Shown in pieces: positions 9,040-17,618 of a stretch of DNA of 64,000 bases; the stretch's first letter is position 1, and every line of letters starts with the position of its first letter. The position numbers were made by a program, and so were the translations under genes. The stretch covers positions 1 through 64,000 of the forward strand of contig JBCDGZ010000002.1 in the NCBI GenBank assembly GCA_038750655.1. Reading direction: 5' to 3'. This DNA comes from JBCDGZ01 sp038750655. GTDB lineage: Bacteria > Bacteroidota > Bacteroidia > Chitinophagales > Saprospiraceae. The notes beneath the pieces were generated by a model. That model ran no database searches. It worked only from the letters and a program-made list of their open reading frames with translations, and had not been told where the DNA came from.

Positions 9040-9327
9040 GTGAAAGAACAATTTCTGCATCCCCGCTATCCAGATTTGCCCATTGTACGGAGGGCAGCCA
9101 AACAGTTCATTCTGCTGCGGCAAAAGGTCTCCCCATTAGAGATCAGGAACTACCTTCGTAAGCAGGGCTACATTGCCTACAAATCAGATATTTGCTACTT
9201 AATGGCCTGCGTGGCCGAGGAGGAAAGTTGGCGATATTACCATGAGGCGGGCCAACGGGTGTATCATTTTGCCCCGGATGAGGCGGCGGCCTGTTTGTGT
9301 GAATCGATCGGGTTTTCCAGTAATTGA
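9040..9327 (+). CDS. Small protein of unknown function
   Basis: A 95-residue frame starting with GTG, encoding a soluble, Arg/Lys- and aromatic-rich protein: FLHPRYPDLPIVRRAAKQF, then LEIRNYLRKQGYIAYKSDI, then WRYYHEAGQRVYHF. The residue mix looks protein-like, and the middle part resembles a small helix-turn-helix or winged-helix pattern, though this is only a suggestion. No named family was recognised. It stands alone, between a repeat element upstream and a 13-bp imperfect inverted repeat downstream (9376-9427). No good promoter box was found. It may be a lineage-specific gene; a spurious frame cannot be excluded. Confidence 0.5.
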   Translation: MKEQFLHPRYPDLPIVRRAAKQFILLRQKVSPLEIRNYLRKQGYIAYKSDICYLMACVAEEESWRYYHEAGQRVYHFAPDEAAACLCESIGFSSN

Positions 9328-9375
9328 CGTTCACCTATTTTACTTTATTTCTCTTAAAGCTATGAACGCAAAGCG

Positions 9376-9427
9376 CCTGCCTGCCCAGTATTTTTACGAC
9401 GCTGGAGGTTTCGCTGGGTAGGACAGG
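9376..9427. repeat. Imperfect inverted repeat / hairpin
   Basis: CCTG-CCTGCCCAG (9376-9388) pairs with CTGGGTAGGACAGG (9414-9427), giving 13 pairs with one bulge and one G-T wobble around a 25-base loop. It lies between the small orphan gene and the convergent VWA gene. It could act as a shared transcription end, although no T-run follows closely. Confidence 0.4.
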
Positions 9428-9470
9428 AGCTTTTTGCCGTAATTGTTGGGGAAATGTTTAGTTCTTGGAC

Positions 9471-10604
9471 TTATCCTCGGCGAGCGATTCCTTGCTGCGC
9501 GGCCCACTGGCTCAAATCCTGCTTCTTGATGGCGGCAGCCATTAGGGGGGGGAATAGGTCAGGGGTACAGGCGAAGGTGGGGATGCCCATGCCGGCAAAT
9601 TGGGTTGCCATATGCTGATCGTAGGCGGGTGCGCCTTGGTCGCTTAGTGCCAGAAGGGTGACCAGCTGTACCCCGCTGGAATTGATGGCGGCGGCCCGCC
9701 GCAGTAGATGCTCCTCACTCCCTCCCTCGAACAGATCGGTAATCAACAAAAGGATGGTATCAGAGGGATTGCGCACCAGCCCTTCGGCGTAGGTCAAAGC
9801 CCGATTAATATCTGTACCGCCCCCCAGCTGCGTACCGAACAATAAAGACACCGGGTCTTCCAGCTCCTCACTAAGATCGACGACCGACGTATCAAAAACG
9901 ACCATATGGGTCTTCACCGACCGTACCGAGGCCATAATTGCCCCAAAAACGCTGGCGTACACCACTGATGTCGCCATCGAACCACTCTGATCAACCAGCA
10001 GGATCACTGTTTTGAGGGCCTGCCCCTTCCGACCGTGGCCAATCAGCTGCTCGGGAATAATGGTGTTTAAATCTTCTTGATAATGTTTGAGATTGACACG
10101 AATGGTTTTGTGCCAATCAATCTCGGTGTAGCGGGGGCGGCGGTTGCGCACCGCGCGGTGAATGCTCCCTTCGATGGCTTGCCGGAGAGGATTACGCAAC
10201 TTTTTTTCCAGCTCTTCCACCACTTTGCGCACCAATAATCGAGCCGTCGCTTTGGTCTTCTCTGGCATAACTTTGTTGAGCGAGAGAATAGTTGTCACTA
10301 GGTTAATATCGGGTTCTACAGATTCTAACAGCTCGGGTTCGAGCAGCATTTGCTTAAGCCCCAGTCGCTCTAGCGCATCTTTCTGCATGAGCTGTACGAT
10401 GGGGGTAGGAAAGTACTTGCGAATATCACCTAACCAGCGGTTGACGCTGGGCGCCGAACTGCCCAAGCCCGCCTTGCGCTCCGAGTCGTAGAGGGCTTCC
10501 AATACATCATCCATCCCCTGCGCTTCCCCCTCCAACTCGTACTCCCCTTCAGGATCCGCATCTTTGCCCAAAATCATGCGCCATTTTTTCAATCGCTCTT
10601 CCAT
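9471..10604 (-). CDS. VWA-domain protein, CoxE/ViaA-like
   Basis: A 377-residue cytoplasmic protein: a helical N-terminal half (1-195) followed by a von Willebrand A domain with an intact MIDAS metal site: DQSGS at Asp205/Ser207/Ser209, Thr264 in GGGTD, and Asp290 in ITDLFEG. The tail FPPLMAAAIKKQDLSQWA is typical of the CoxE-like branch that works with MoxR-type AAA+ ATPases, often with SWIM zinc-finger and DUF5682 proteins. None of those partners is adjacent here. The start is set at 10604 because the 68 further residues in this frame read straight through a palindromic repeat. A perfect 11-bp hairpin lies 27 bases upstream of the start. Confidence 0.85.
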   Translation of the reverse strand: MEERLKKWRMILGKDADPEGEYELEGEAQGMDDVLEALYDSERKAGLGSSAPSVNRWLGDIRKYFPTPIVQLMQKDALERLGLKQMLLEPELLESVEPDINLVTTILSLNKVMPEKTKATARLLVRKVVEELEKKLRNPLRQAIEGSIHRAVRNRRPRYTEIDWHKTIRVNLKHYQEDLNTIIPEQLIGHGRKGQALKTVILLVDQSGSMATSVVYASVFGAIMASVRSVKTHMVVFDTSVVDLSEELEDPVSLLFGTQLGGGTDINRALTYAEGLVRNPSDTILLLITDLFEGGSEEHLLRRAAAINSSGVQLVTLLALSDQGAPAYDQHMATQFAGMGIPTFACTPDLFPPLMAAAIKKQDLSQWAAQQGIARRG

Positions 10605-10630
10605 GCCTCGAAAATAGCTATTTTTCTTTA

Positions 10631-10890
10631 CACAAGTGCTCTTCGAGCACTTGTGTTGGTGGACGGGGGCGCCTTTGGCGTTTTGGTGGACGGGGGACGG
10701 CCGGATGGGGAGGATTTGGGCCAGCGCCTTTGGCGCTGTAGATGACCGATGGGCATCTACAATGAAACAATGAATCAATACTTGCTTATTGGTAAGTCGT
10801 AAATACACTTCGTGCGGAGCTTAGATACTATTACGTCCTATATGTAATGCCGTCAACCGTCTGCCGTCAACCAAAAATGCCAAAGGCATT
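10631..10890. repeat. Nested palindromic repeat element, copy A
   Basis: This fills the gap between two divergent genes. It contains the perfect hairpin CACAAGTGCTC-ttc-GAGCACTTGTG (10631-10655) followed by TTGGTGGACGG; CGCC-ttt-GGCG then TTTTGGTGGACGG (to about 10695); CAGCGCC-ttt-GGCGCTG (10722-10738); TGTAGATG/CATCTACA (10737-10761); and at the right end the inverted tag CCGTCTGCCGTCAACCAAA followed by AATGCC-aaa-GGCATT (10876-10890). Left and right tags are reverse complements, so the whole can fold on itself. The same grammar recurs at 56169-56380 and 62086-62270. Confidence 0.7.
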
Positions 10891-10962
10891 CTACCTCTAC
10901 CCATAAAATAACCCTATCTTACGGGCCTGTTAGATGCCCCTGCAGGTACAACTTACTTTTTT

Positions 10963-12114
10963 GTGAAATCAGAGGTCAACAAGGAATTTAACGAGGAACA
11001 GCAAGAAATTCTGAAATCCATACGGGTCTCAAGAATCATCCTGCCTATCCTGATTGGTATTGGTGTGGTCGCTTACCTGATGTGGCAACAATTCGATGCC
11101 GAAGATTTTGCTGAAATTCGTAAATGGACCCGTCATAAAGCCTTCTGGGTCGGCATGGCAGTAGTGCTGCTCACCATTCGTCACCTGGCCTATGCCCTAC
11201 GCCTGCGCGTCCTCACCGACAAGCAATTCAAGTGGCGCAAGTGCATCGAGCTGATCTTTATCTGGGAGTTCAGCTCGGCGGTATCGCCGACCAGCGTCGG
11301 GGGCTCCGCCGTCGCCCTTTTTGTTTTGGCGCAAGAAAAGCTATCCACTGCCAAAACCACCACCCTCGTACTCTTCTCCATAGTTTTGGATACCATCTTT
11401 TTCGTCGGCACCCTTCCTATCCTATTCCTGTTCTATGGCCCCCAAATCATCCGTCCCAATATGGATTCCATCTATGACTTTGACGGCTGGGGCTACACCT
11501 TTTTAGGAGCTTATGTTTTAATGGCGATGTACGGCAGTGCCTTCTTCTACGGCCTTTTTGTCAACCCCAATCTGATGAAGCGTCTACTCGTCTATTTTAC
11601 CCGCTTTCGTTGGTTGCGCCGCTTTCGGCACCAGGCCATTGACTTGGGTAATGACCTCATTGTGGCCTCCGAAGAAATGAAAGGTAAACGTTGGCCCTAT
11701 TTCATCACAGCCTTTCTAGCGACCGCCACGGCCTGGTCCTGCCGTTTCTTTTTACTCAACTGCTTGATCATTGCTTTCATCCCAAGCACCTCCTTAGCCA
11801 TCTTTGATCAGATGGCTTTGTACAGCCGCCTGGAAACGATGTTCGTCGTTATGGCCTTTAGCCCAACACCTGGCGGGGCGGGCCTGGCAGAACTGGCCTT
11901 TTGGAGCTTCACCAACGATTATGTAGCGATGAAGAGCACTGCACTCTCCATCGCCGTGCTCTGGCGCTTGCTGACCTATTACCTCTATCTCTTTGTCGGC
12001 ATCATCATCATTCCCAACTGGATTCGGAATATCCTGAATGAGCGCAAGCGCAATCGGCTGCGCAGAGAGCAGGAACAACAACAAAAGGACGACGACGCTA
12101 CTACTACGACTTGA
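10963..12114 (+). CDS. Flippase-like integral membrane protein (YbhN/UPF0104, LPG-synthase TM region family)
   Basis: A 383-residue polytopic membrane protein starting at GTG. A short charged N-terminus precedes about eight hydrophobic segments (for example ILPILIGIGVVAYLMW, WVGMAVVLLTIRHLAYAL, SIVLDTIFFVGTLPILFLFY and YLFVGIIIIPNWI). Family motifs are visible: FIWEFSSAVSPTSVGGSAVALFVL, and PTPGGAGLAELAFW in the later half. The C-terminus is very basic and ends in a Gln/Asp/Thr-rich tail. Relatives are implicated in lipid or glycolipid flipping; the substrate here is unknown. Its end overlaps the convergent FG-GAP gene by 11 bases. Its start is 72 bp from the palindromic repeat element. Confidence 0.88.
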   Translation: MKSEVNKEFNEEQQEILKSIRVSRIILPILIGIGVVAYLMWQQFDAEDFAEIRKWTRHKAFWVGMAVVLLTIRHLAYALRLRVLTDKQFKWRKCIELIFIWEFSSAVSPTSVGGSAVALFVLAQEKLSTAKTTTLVLFSIVLDTIFFVGTLPILFLFYGPQIIRPNMDSIYDFDGWGYTFLGAYVLMAMYGSAFFYGLFVNPNLMKRLLVYFTRFRWLRRFRHQAIDLGNDLIVASEEMKGKRWPYFITAFLATATAWSCRFFLLNCLIIAFIPSTSLAIFDQMALYSRLETMFVVMAFSPTPGGAGLAELAFWSFTNDYVAMKSTALSIAVLWRLLTYYLYLFVGIIIIPNWIRNILNERKRNRLRREQEQQQKDDDATTTT

Positions 12115-15100
12115 TTAACTTGCCCACTCCACTCTCGCCATTTCTACCGTAACACCAAACCATGTAGGCCCCAGCACTCAGATCGCTAATATCCAGTTGA
12201 GCCGAAGGCTGGAATTCCCTGACCATTTTGCCGTACAGGTCATACAGCTCGATCCGCTCTATTGGCTCCGTGTTCTGAATGCTAAACCAGCTGCCCGTTG
12301 GATTCGGGTAGATGAGCGGAGCAAAACGGCTCAAATCCTGGGTGCTGACCGGCCGGCGAACGGTGGTGTTGACCTCATTGGTGATGATGGGAGGGTTGAA
12401 ATCGAAGTAAATATCGGCCTGGTTGTAAATCGTATCGCCGACGGCGAAGCCGGGTAGGGGCTTGATGCGGTAAGCGATGAATCCGATGCTGGCCGCTAGG
12501 TTACTGTTGCTATCGGGTAGGTAAATATTATTGAAGATAAAACTGAACTGTCGATTCTCTTTGGTTTCAATTTCCATGTCATGGCTGGTGGCTTCCAACT
12601 GAAAAGTGCTCCAATCCAGGCGTTCATCCAGCTCGTTTTCTACGCGTACGATAATGGCCTCGGCCGTACCCGTATTCTGGAAGCGGATGAGGTAATGGAG
12701 GTAATTTTCAGTTTCCTCCTCTTCAATAAGTGGCCCTTCCAGCACAGTAATATCGTTGGGATCGTAGGCACCAATTACCTGCTCGCGCAGTTCAAAGCTG
12801 TTATCGGCGGGGTTTTCATCACTGGCGGGGGTGATGGTAGCAGTTAATTCGAGGACATCACCAATATTGACGGTTGGAGGAGGTTTCACTTGGAATTCGA
12901 GAGCGATCCATCGGGTCTCGAAGGGCAGCAGGTTGGCGTAGGACCATTGCAGGGGAGCCGCAGCGGGGTTCAGGGGCCCCTCGCTGGCGGAGACGAAGCT
13001 GAGTAGATTAGGGTCGAAGCTCAGGCCCAGGTCACCTGATTGAGTAGTGGTGCCCAGGTTGCGGTAGACGAGACGGAAAGTTGTGGTGAAGCCCGGCCGG
13101 GGCGTTCTGATGCTGTAGAGACTAATGGCGACATCATCAACCTCCTGAGTAGCGACCAGACAGAAGTCAGCCGTATCGATTTGACCAAAGCCAGTAAAAT
13201 CGGAGTCATAGCTCTGGGGTTGGCTGGTGAAATAGTCGGGCAGGGTGCTGGTGATTTGGGTGGTATAGCTGCCCTCGCCGGGAAAGAGTTGGTAGAATCC
13301 ATTGGTGTTAGTAGCGGCGCCGATGTTGGTGCTGCCGTCGCTACTGCCGATGAGTAGGTGTTTGGCAACGGGGTCGGTGGCGGTGCAGCCGTTTTGGTCG
13401 AAGTCGTAGCGTACTGCGCCGCGTACTTGATTGCCGTTGGGATAGAGGTTGGCAAACCAAGTGATTTTGTTTTCGAGTAAGGAGGCGGTAAGGACATCCA
13501 TGTCGCCGTCGAGGTCGACGTCTTCGGCGCGGGCGGCGTGAGCGCCGTATACTTGAGCGGCGACGAGCTGATCGGTGCCGAAGGCCAGGGAATCACTTAC
13601 TCTTTCAAACCATTTTACAGTATGTGACTCTGAGTTGGCTCCCAGAATATCTAAGCGACCATCTTGGTTGAGGTCAACTGCGGTAATACTTTCTGCCCTT
13701 CTTAAACTACCTACGTATACCCCTTCCTCAAAATTACCCCCGCCCAGATTTTCTATGAAACGGGCACTTGAGCCGCCTGCAAACAATAAGTCCAAGTCAT
13801 TATCCTCGTCAAGGTCAACTGCTTCTATCTCTCTTAACCCAGATATTCCACGAAGAATTTGGCGATCACCAAAGGTCCCCGCCCCATCAATATTTTCAAA
13901 GTAGAATGCCAAGCCTATTCCGCCAATTATATCTTGATCACCATCGTTATCCATATCTGCAGCGATTATAGCCGATCCGTCTCTACTGTTACTAATCAAG
14001 TCAATTGGATTGCCAAAACTACCTTGCCCATCCATATGGCGAAGCCATCCCAGGCCATTCCATCCTTCTCTAGCGTAGAGGACATCCTGAATACCGTCAT
14101 TATTCAAATCACGCATAGAGACATCCGTCGTTTCCTCATCAAACTGAGCAATCAGTCGTTTAGGGCTAAAGCTTATTAGACCATCAAGATGTTCAAACCA
14201 TACAATTTCTTTGGATTCTCCAGTAGCAACCATGAGGTCAAGATGCCCATCGCCATTGAGGTCACCAACTTCAAACGCCGTAAAGCCTCGAATGCCTTCA
14301 ACTAGGATCTCATACGGTCGATAAACCCCCGGTCCTAGCTTTTCAAGCCAACTAATTTGGCCATCAATTGTCGACCCGATCAGAACATCCAAGTCGCCAT
14401 CTTTATCCAAATCTTCCAACTCCATATGCCGTATTCCATTTGGAAGATCAGGGTACAACCTGTTCTCCTCCCCGTAGTCGCCCTTTCCATCCAGGTTCTC
14501 CAACCAAACGATATGATCCTGAATGGTAGAGACAAGAATCAAATCTAGATCGCCATCTCCATCGAGGTCGCCATAGTTGATCATGCTTATACCATTTTCA
14601 GTGGCCGGAGCAGGAACCGCATTGAAATTAGCGCTTCCATCATTGAGGTACAATTCAAGCGCACTATCATCGTTTTTGCCTAGCCAAATATCTAGGTCAC
14701 CGTCCAAATCAATATCCTCCCCCCGGATAACACCGACATCCACAGGGTACGATAGTGCAATGGGATGAGGATCGGAGAAGTCCATATTATTACCAAGATT
14801 TTCAAACCATACCAGGGTGGAATCCTCTCGCGAAACCGTAAGAAAGTCCATATCGGTGTCTCCGTCCACATCACCAACATAACCGCCAATCGGCAAGAAC
14901 GCTAGCGAACTTACAGTCACCCCAGTGCCAAAGGTACCATCCCCATTGTTAGGATACCAGCGCATGCTTCTGTAGCCTACGGTGACTGCATCCAAATCCC
15001 CATCCAGATCAACATCAAAAAGCCTCACCTCATCCATGTCTTTGGTAAGCGTCTGCCCTTGACTAAACCCACCGTTATTGTTTCGGAAAACCAGTACATC

Positions 15101-15598
15101 ATCTTCGAAAGCGATGTAGCCGGTAATAATCAAATCAGGGTCGCCATCTCCATCCAGGTCACCAACGGCCATACTGTTATTACCGGACCGATCAGTCACC
15201 CTTCTTCTGGGACCAAAATTACCCGCTCCATCTAAATTCTCGTACCACCAAACACCCAATGTTGCGGCTACGATCACATCCAGATCGCCATCGCCGTCAA
15301 CATCGCCAGATTGGCCGTCTATCATGCCGAAAAGCTGCTCCGAATTGATGATATGCCGTGCCCCATAGTTGCCCTCTCCGTCTTCATTTTCCAACCAGGA
15401 AACACGAAAATCACCAGATGAGGTGATCAATAAATCAAGATCCCCATCCCCATCCATATCGGCAGGCTCTGCATAATTAGGACCGTTTGGAATAGCGGAG
15501 TAATCAAGAATTACCCGCTCTTCGAACTCAATTTGACTCCACAAAGTGGTAAGGGAAAACAGCAGGCAGGAACAGAGAATAAATTTTGTCTTCATCAT
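12104..15598 (-). CDS. Very large secreted FG-GAP repeat protein with T9SS sorting domain
   Basis: An 1164-residue secreted protein (starts at ATG 15598 or 15595; an upstream TTG would bury the signal peptide). Signal peptide MMKTKFILCSCLLFSLTTLWSQ. About fourteen calcium-loop repeats of the DxDxDGDxD type (for example DMDGDGDLDLL, DVDGDGDLDVI, DLNQDGRLDIL, DVDLDGDMDVL) fill roughly residues 20-690 and fit two seven-bladed beta-propellers. A Cna-B-like segment, a DUF11-like region, then a DPND..FQNTG..IYLPDSNSN..YFDFNPP module and a T9SS type A tail (YPNPTGSWFSIQN...GKLIKS) follow. It is expected to be exported by the gliding-linked T9SS to the surface or medium. The 3' end overlaps the convergent membrane protein gene. 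The N-terminal repeat region is visibly more AT-rich than the C-terminal modules. Confidence 0.9.
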   Translation of the reverse strand: MMKTKFILCSCLLFSLTTLWSQIEFEERVILDYSAIPNGPNYAEPADMDGDGDLDLLITSSGDFRVSWLENEDGEGNYGARHIINSEQLFGMIDGQSGDVDGDGDLDVIVAATLGVWWYENLDGAGNFGPRRRVTDRSGNNSMAVGDLDGDGDPDLIITGYIAFEDDVLVFRNNNGGFSQGQTLTKDMDEVRLFDVDLDGDLDAVTVGYRSMRWYPNNGDGTFGTGVTVSSLAFLPIGGYVGDVDGDTDMDFLTVSREDSTLVWFENLGNNMDFSDPHPIALSYPVDVGVIRGEDIDLDGDLDIWLGKNDDSALELYLNDGSANFNAVPAPATENGISMINYGDLDGDGDLDLILVSTIQDHIVWLENLDGKGDYGEENRLYPDLPNGIRHMELEDLDKDGDLDVLIGSTIDGQISWLEKLGPGVYRPYEILVEGIRGFTAFEVGDLNGDGHLDLMVATGESKEIVWFEHLDGLISFSPKRLIAQFDEETTDVSMRDLNNDGIQDVLYAREGWNGLGWLRHMDGQGSFGNPIDLISNSRDGSAIIAADMDNDGDQDIIGGIGLAFYFENIDGAGTFGDRQILRGISGLREIEAVDLDEDNDLDLLFAGGSSARFIENLGGGNFEEGVYVGSLRRAESITAVDLNQDGRLDILGANSESHTVKWFERVSDSLAFGTDQLVAAQVYGAHAARAEDVDLDGDMDVLTASLLENKITWFANLYPNGNQVRGAVRYDFDQNGCTATDPVAKHLLIGSSDGSTNIGAATNTNGFYQLFPGEGSYTTQITSTLPDYFTSQPQSYDSDFTGFGQIDTADFCLVATQEVDDVAISLYSIRTPRPGFTTTFRLVYRNLGTTTQSGDLGLSFDPNLLSFVSASEGPLNPAAAPLQWSYANLLPFETRWIALEFQVKPPPTVNIGDVLELTATITPASDENPADNSFELREQVIGAYDPNDITVLEGPLIEEEETENYLHYLIRFQNTGTAEAIIVRVENELDERLDWSTFQLEATSHDMEIETKENRQFSFIFNNIYLPDSNSNLAASIGFIAYRIKPLPGFAVGDTIYNQADIYFDFNPPIITNEVNTTVRRPVSTQDLSRFAPLIYPNPTGSWFSIQNTEPIERIELYDLYGKMVREFQPSAQLDISDLSAGAYMVWCYGRNGESGVGKLIKS

Positions 15599-15732
15599 AG
15601 GATTATATTTTGTTAAAGTAGATGTTTGTAATTGCTCAATAATATAATCCAACTAGCTTTAGATTTAACAAATTTAGGGCTTTTTATCCTCAGATGAAAG
15701 GGGGCTTTCCCGACTCAATGCGAAAAAAGTCG

Positions 15733-15740
15733 TACCTTTG
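15733..15740 (+). promoter_or_regulatory. Bacteroidota -7 promoter box (TACCTTTG)
   Basis: An exact TAnnTTTG match 43 bases before the ABC-F start at 15784. It lies inside an in-frame upstream extension of that gene and so argues against the longer start at 15694. Confidence 0.65.
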
Positions 15741-15783
15741 CAGTCTTTTTAGGGAAAATGTAAAATTAAAGCTCCTTTTAGTT

Positions 15784-17421
15784 ATGCTGACAGTCAATAA
15801 CGTAGGTCTACAATACGGCAAGCGCATCCTCTTCGATGAGGTCAATCTGAAATTCACCCGAGGCAATTGCTATGGGGTGATCGGGGCAAATGGCGCCGGC
15901 AAATCTACCTTCCTCAAAATCCTTTCTGGAGAACTTGACCCCAACCGAGGCAGTGTCGAACTAGAGCCCGGCAACCGGATGGCGGTGCTGAAGCAGAATC
16001 ACTTCGAATTTGAGGAATTTGAGGTGCTCAATACCGTAATCATGGGGCACAAGGAGATGTACGATATTATGGTGGAGAAAAACGCCATCTACATGGACCC
16101 TGACGCTTCTGAGGCCGACGGCCTTCGGGCCGCTGAGCTGGAAAACCAATTCGGCGAAATGGGCGGCTGGAACGCCGAGAGCGATGCCGCCGAACTCCTC
16201 AGCCTGCTGGGCGTCAACGAAGCCCTACACTACAAGCAAATGAAGGACCTCAGCGGTCCCCAAAAGGTGAAAGTCCTGCTGGCTCAGGCCCTCTTCGGTA
16301 ATCCCGACATCCTCTTACTGGATGAGCCTACTAATGATCTGGACGCCGAAACCGCCACTTGGCTGGCCGACTTCCTGGCTGACTTCAAAAACACCGTCAT
16401 CGTCGTCTCGCACGATCGCTATTTCCTCGACATGGTCTGCACCCACATCGTCGACATTGACTTCAACCGCATCCGCATTTCTACCGGTAACTATACCTTC
16501 TGGTACGAGTCCAGCCAGCTGCTGCTCCGCCAGATGGCCAATAAGAATAAGAAGATCGAACAGCGCCGCAAGGAGCTGATGGAATTCATCCAACGCTTTA
16601 GCGCCAACGCCTCGAAGTCGAAGCAGGCCACTAGCCGTAAAAAGGCCCTCGAAAAGCTGAATCTGGAAGAAATCCGCCCATCGAGCCGAAAGTATCCTTT
16701 CATCAGCTTCCAACCGGAGCGGGAACCCGGTGATCAGATTCTACACATCGAAAACCTCAGCCAGAAGAACCCGGATGGCCATATGCTGTTCAGCAATGTG
16801 ACGTTTACGATGAATAAGGGGGATAAGATTGCGCTGCTCTGCCGTGATGCGGTGGCCCTGACGGCTTTTTATCAGGTGCTGGCGGGGGAAGCCGCGCCGG
16901 TATCCGGTACCATCGAGTGGGGCCAGACCATCCGACCAGCCTATCTGCCGAACGAAAACGAGGAGTATTTTTCCAATGAAAATGACCAGGACTTGATCAA
17001 CTGGCTGCGCCAATTCTCAGAAGAAAAAGACGAGCAGTTCATCCGGGGATTCCTGGGGCGGATGCTCTTCTCTGGCGAAGAAGTCTACAAGAACTCTTCG
17101 GTACTCTCAGGAGGAGAGAAAGTGCGCTGTATGCTCTCTAGGGCCATGCTTAGCCACCCGAATTTCCTTTTACTCGACGAACCAACTAACCACCTCGACC
17201 TCGAATCGATCACCGCCCTCAACAACGGCATGAGAGATTTCAAAGGCAATATGATCTTTAGTACCCATGACCACCAGCTGCTGCAAACGGTCAGCACTCG
17301 CATCATTGAACTGACGCCTAATGGCATCATCGACCAGTTGATGACCTTTGATGATTACTTGCGCTCGGAGAAGGTGAAGGCGCAGCGGGAAAGCCTGTAT
17401 GGCAGCGTAGCTGTGGGATAA
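15784..17421 (+). CDS. ABC-F family ATPase with degenerate second P-loop
   Basis: A 545-residue soluble protein with two nucleotide-binding domains and no membrane segment; ABC-F proteins act on the ribosome to resolve stalls or gate translation. Domain 1 has Walker A GANGAGKST (34-42), a signature DLSGPQKVKVL instead of LSGGQ, and Walker B ILLLDEPTNDLD. The inter-domain linker (about 250-310) is basic and helical. Domain 2 retains the LSGGEKVRCMLSRAM signature and FLLLDEPTNHLD, but its P-loop position reads GDKIALLCRDAVALTAF, without the GxxGxGK[ST] lysine. The start is set by MLTVNNVGLQYGKR and by the promoter box upstream. YbiT/EttA-like ABC-F proteins are the nearest type; the subfamily is not certain. 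Confidence 0.9.
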   Translation: MLTVNNVGLQYGKRILFDEVNLKFTRGNCYGVIGANGAGKSTFLKILSGELDPNRGSVELEPGNRMAVLKQNHFEFEEFEVLNTVIMGHKEMYDIMVEKNAIYMDPDASEADGLRAAELENQFGEMGGWNAESDAAELLSLLGVNEALHYKQMKDLSGPQKVKVLLAQALFGNPDILLLDEPTNDLDAETATWLADFLADFKNTVIVVSHDRYFLDMVCTHIVDIDFNRIRISTGNYTFWYESSQLLLRQMANKNKKIEQRRKELMEFIQRFSANASKSKQATSRKKALEKLNLEEIRPSSRKYPFISFQPEREPGDQILHIENLSQKNPDGHMLFSNVTFTMNKGDKIALLCRDAVALTAFYQVLAGEAAPVSGTIEWGQTIRPAYLPNENEEYFSNENDQDLINWLRQFSEEKDEQFIRGFLGRMLFSGEEVYKNSSVLSGGEKVRCMLSRAMLSHPNFLLLDEPTNHLDLESITALNNGMRDFKGNMIFSTHDHQLLQTVSTRIIELTPNGIIDQLMTFDDYLRSEKVKAQRESLYGSVAVG

Positions 17422-17430
17422 AAAATTAAA

Positions 17431-17459
17431 CCGGCCTGTGGAATTGTTCGACAGACCGG
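17431..17459. terminator. Hairpin after the ABC-F gene
   Basis: CCGGCCTGT and ACAGACCGG form a 9-bp stem with one C-A mismatch on the plus strand (a G-U wobble on the minus strand). The T-rich run lies on the minus-strand 3' side, so its orientation as a terminator for the plus-strand gene is weak. Confidence 0.35.
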
Positions 17460-17618
17460 CTCACTATGGTAAGAGAGATTATAGGTGTTTTTGTTTCAGA
17501 AGTACGCTGTTCTAATCAATTTCTGAACTATTACAAAGTTAAAGGATGTAGCCATGTGGGCCAACCACATTTTGATGTGGTCGAACGGATTCCTTTCATC
17601 CAATAATCCAAAATTGCG

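Noticed and set aside
10605..10808. 68-residue N-terminal extension of the VWA gene
   Set aside because: It translates the palindromic repeat and its spacer; the natural N-terminus MEERLKKWRM begins at 10604.
15694..15783. 31-residue N-terminal extension of the ABC-F gene
   Set aside because: It contains the TACCTTTG promoter box, and the family start MLTVNNVGLQYG is at 15784.
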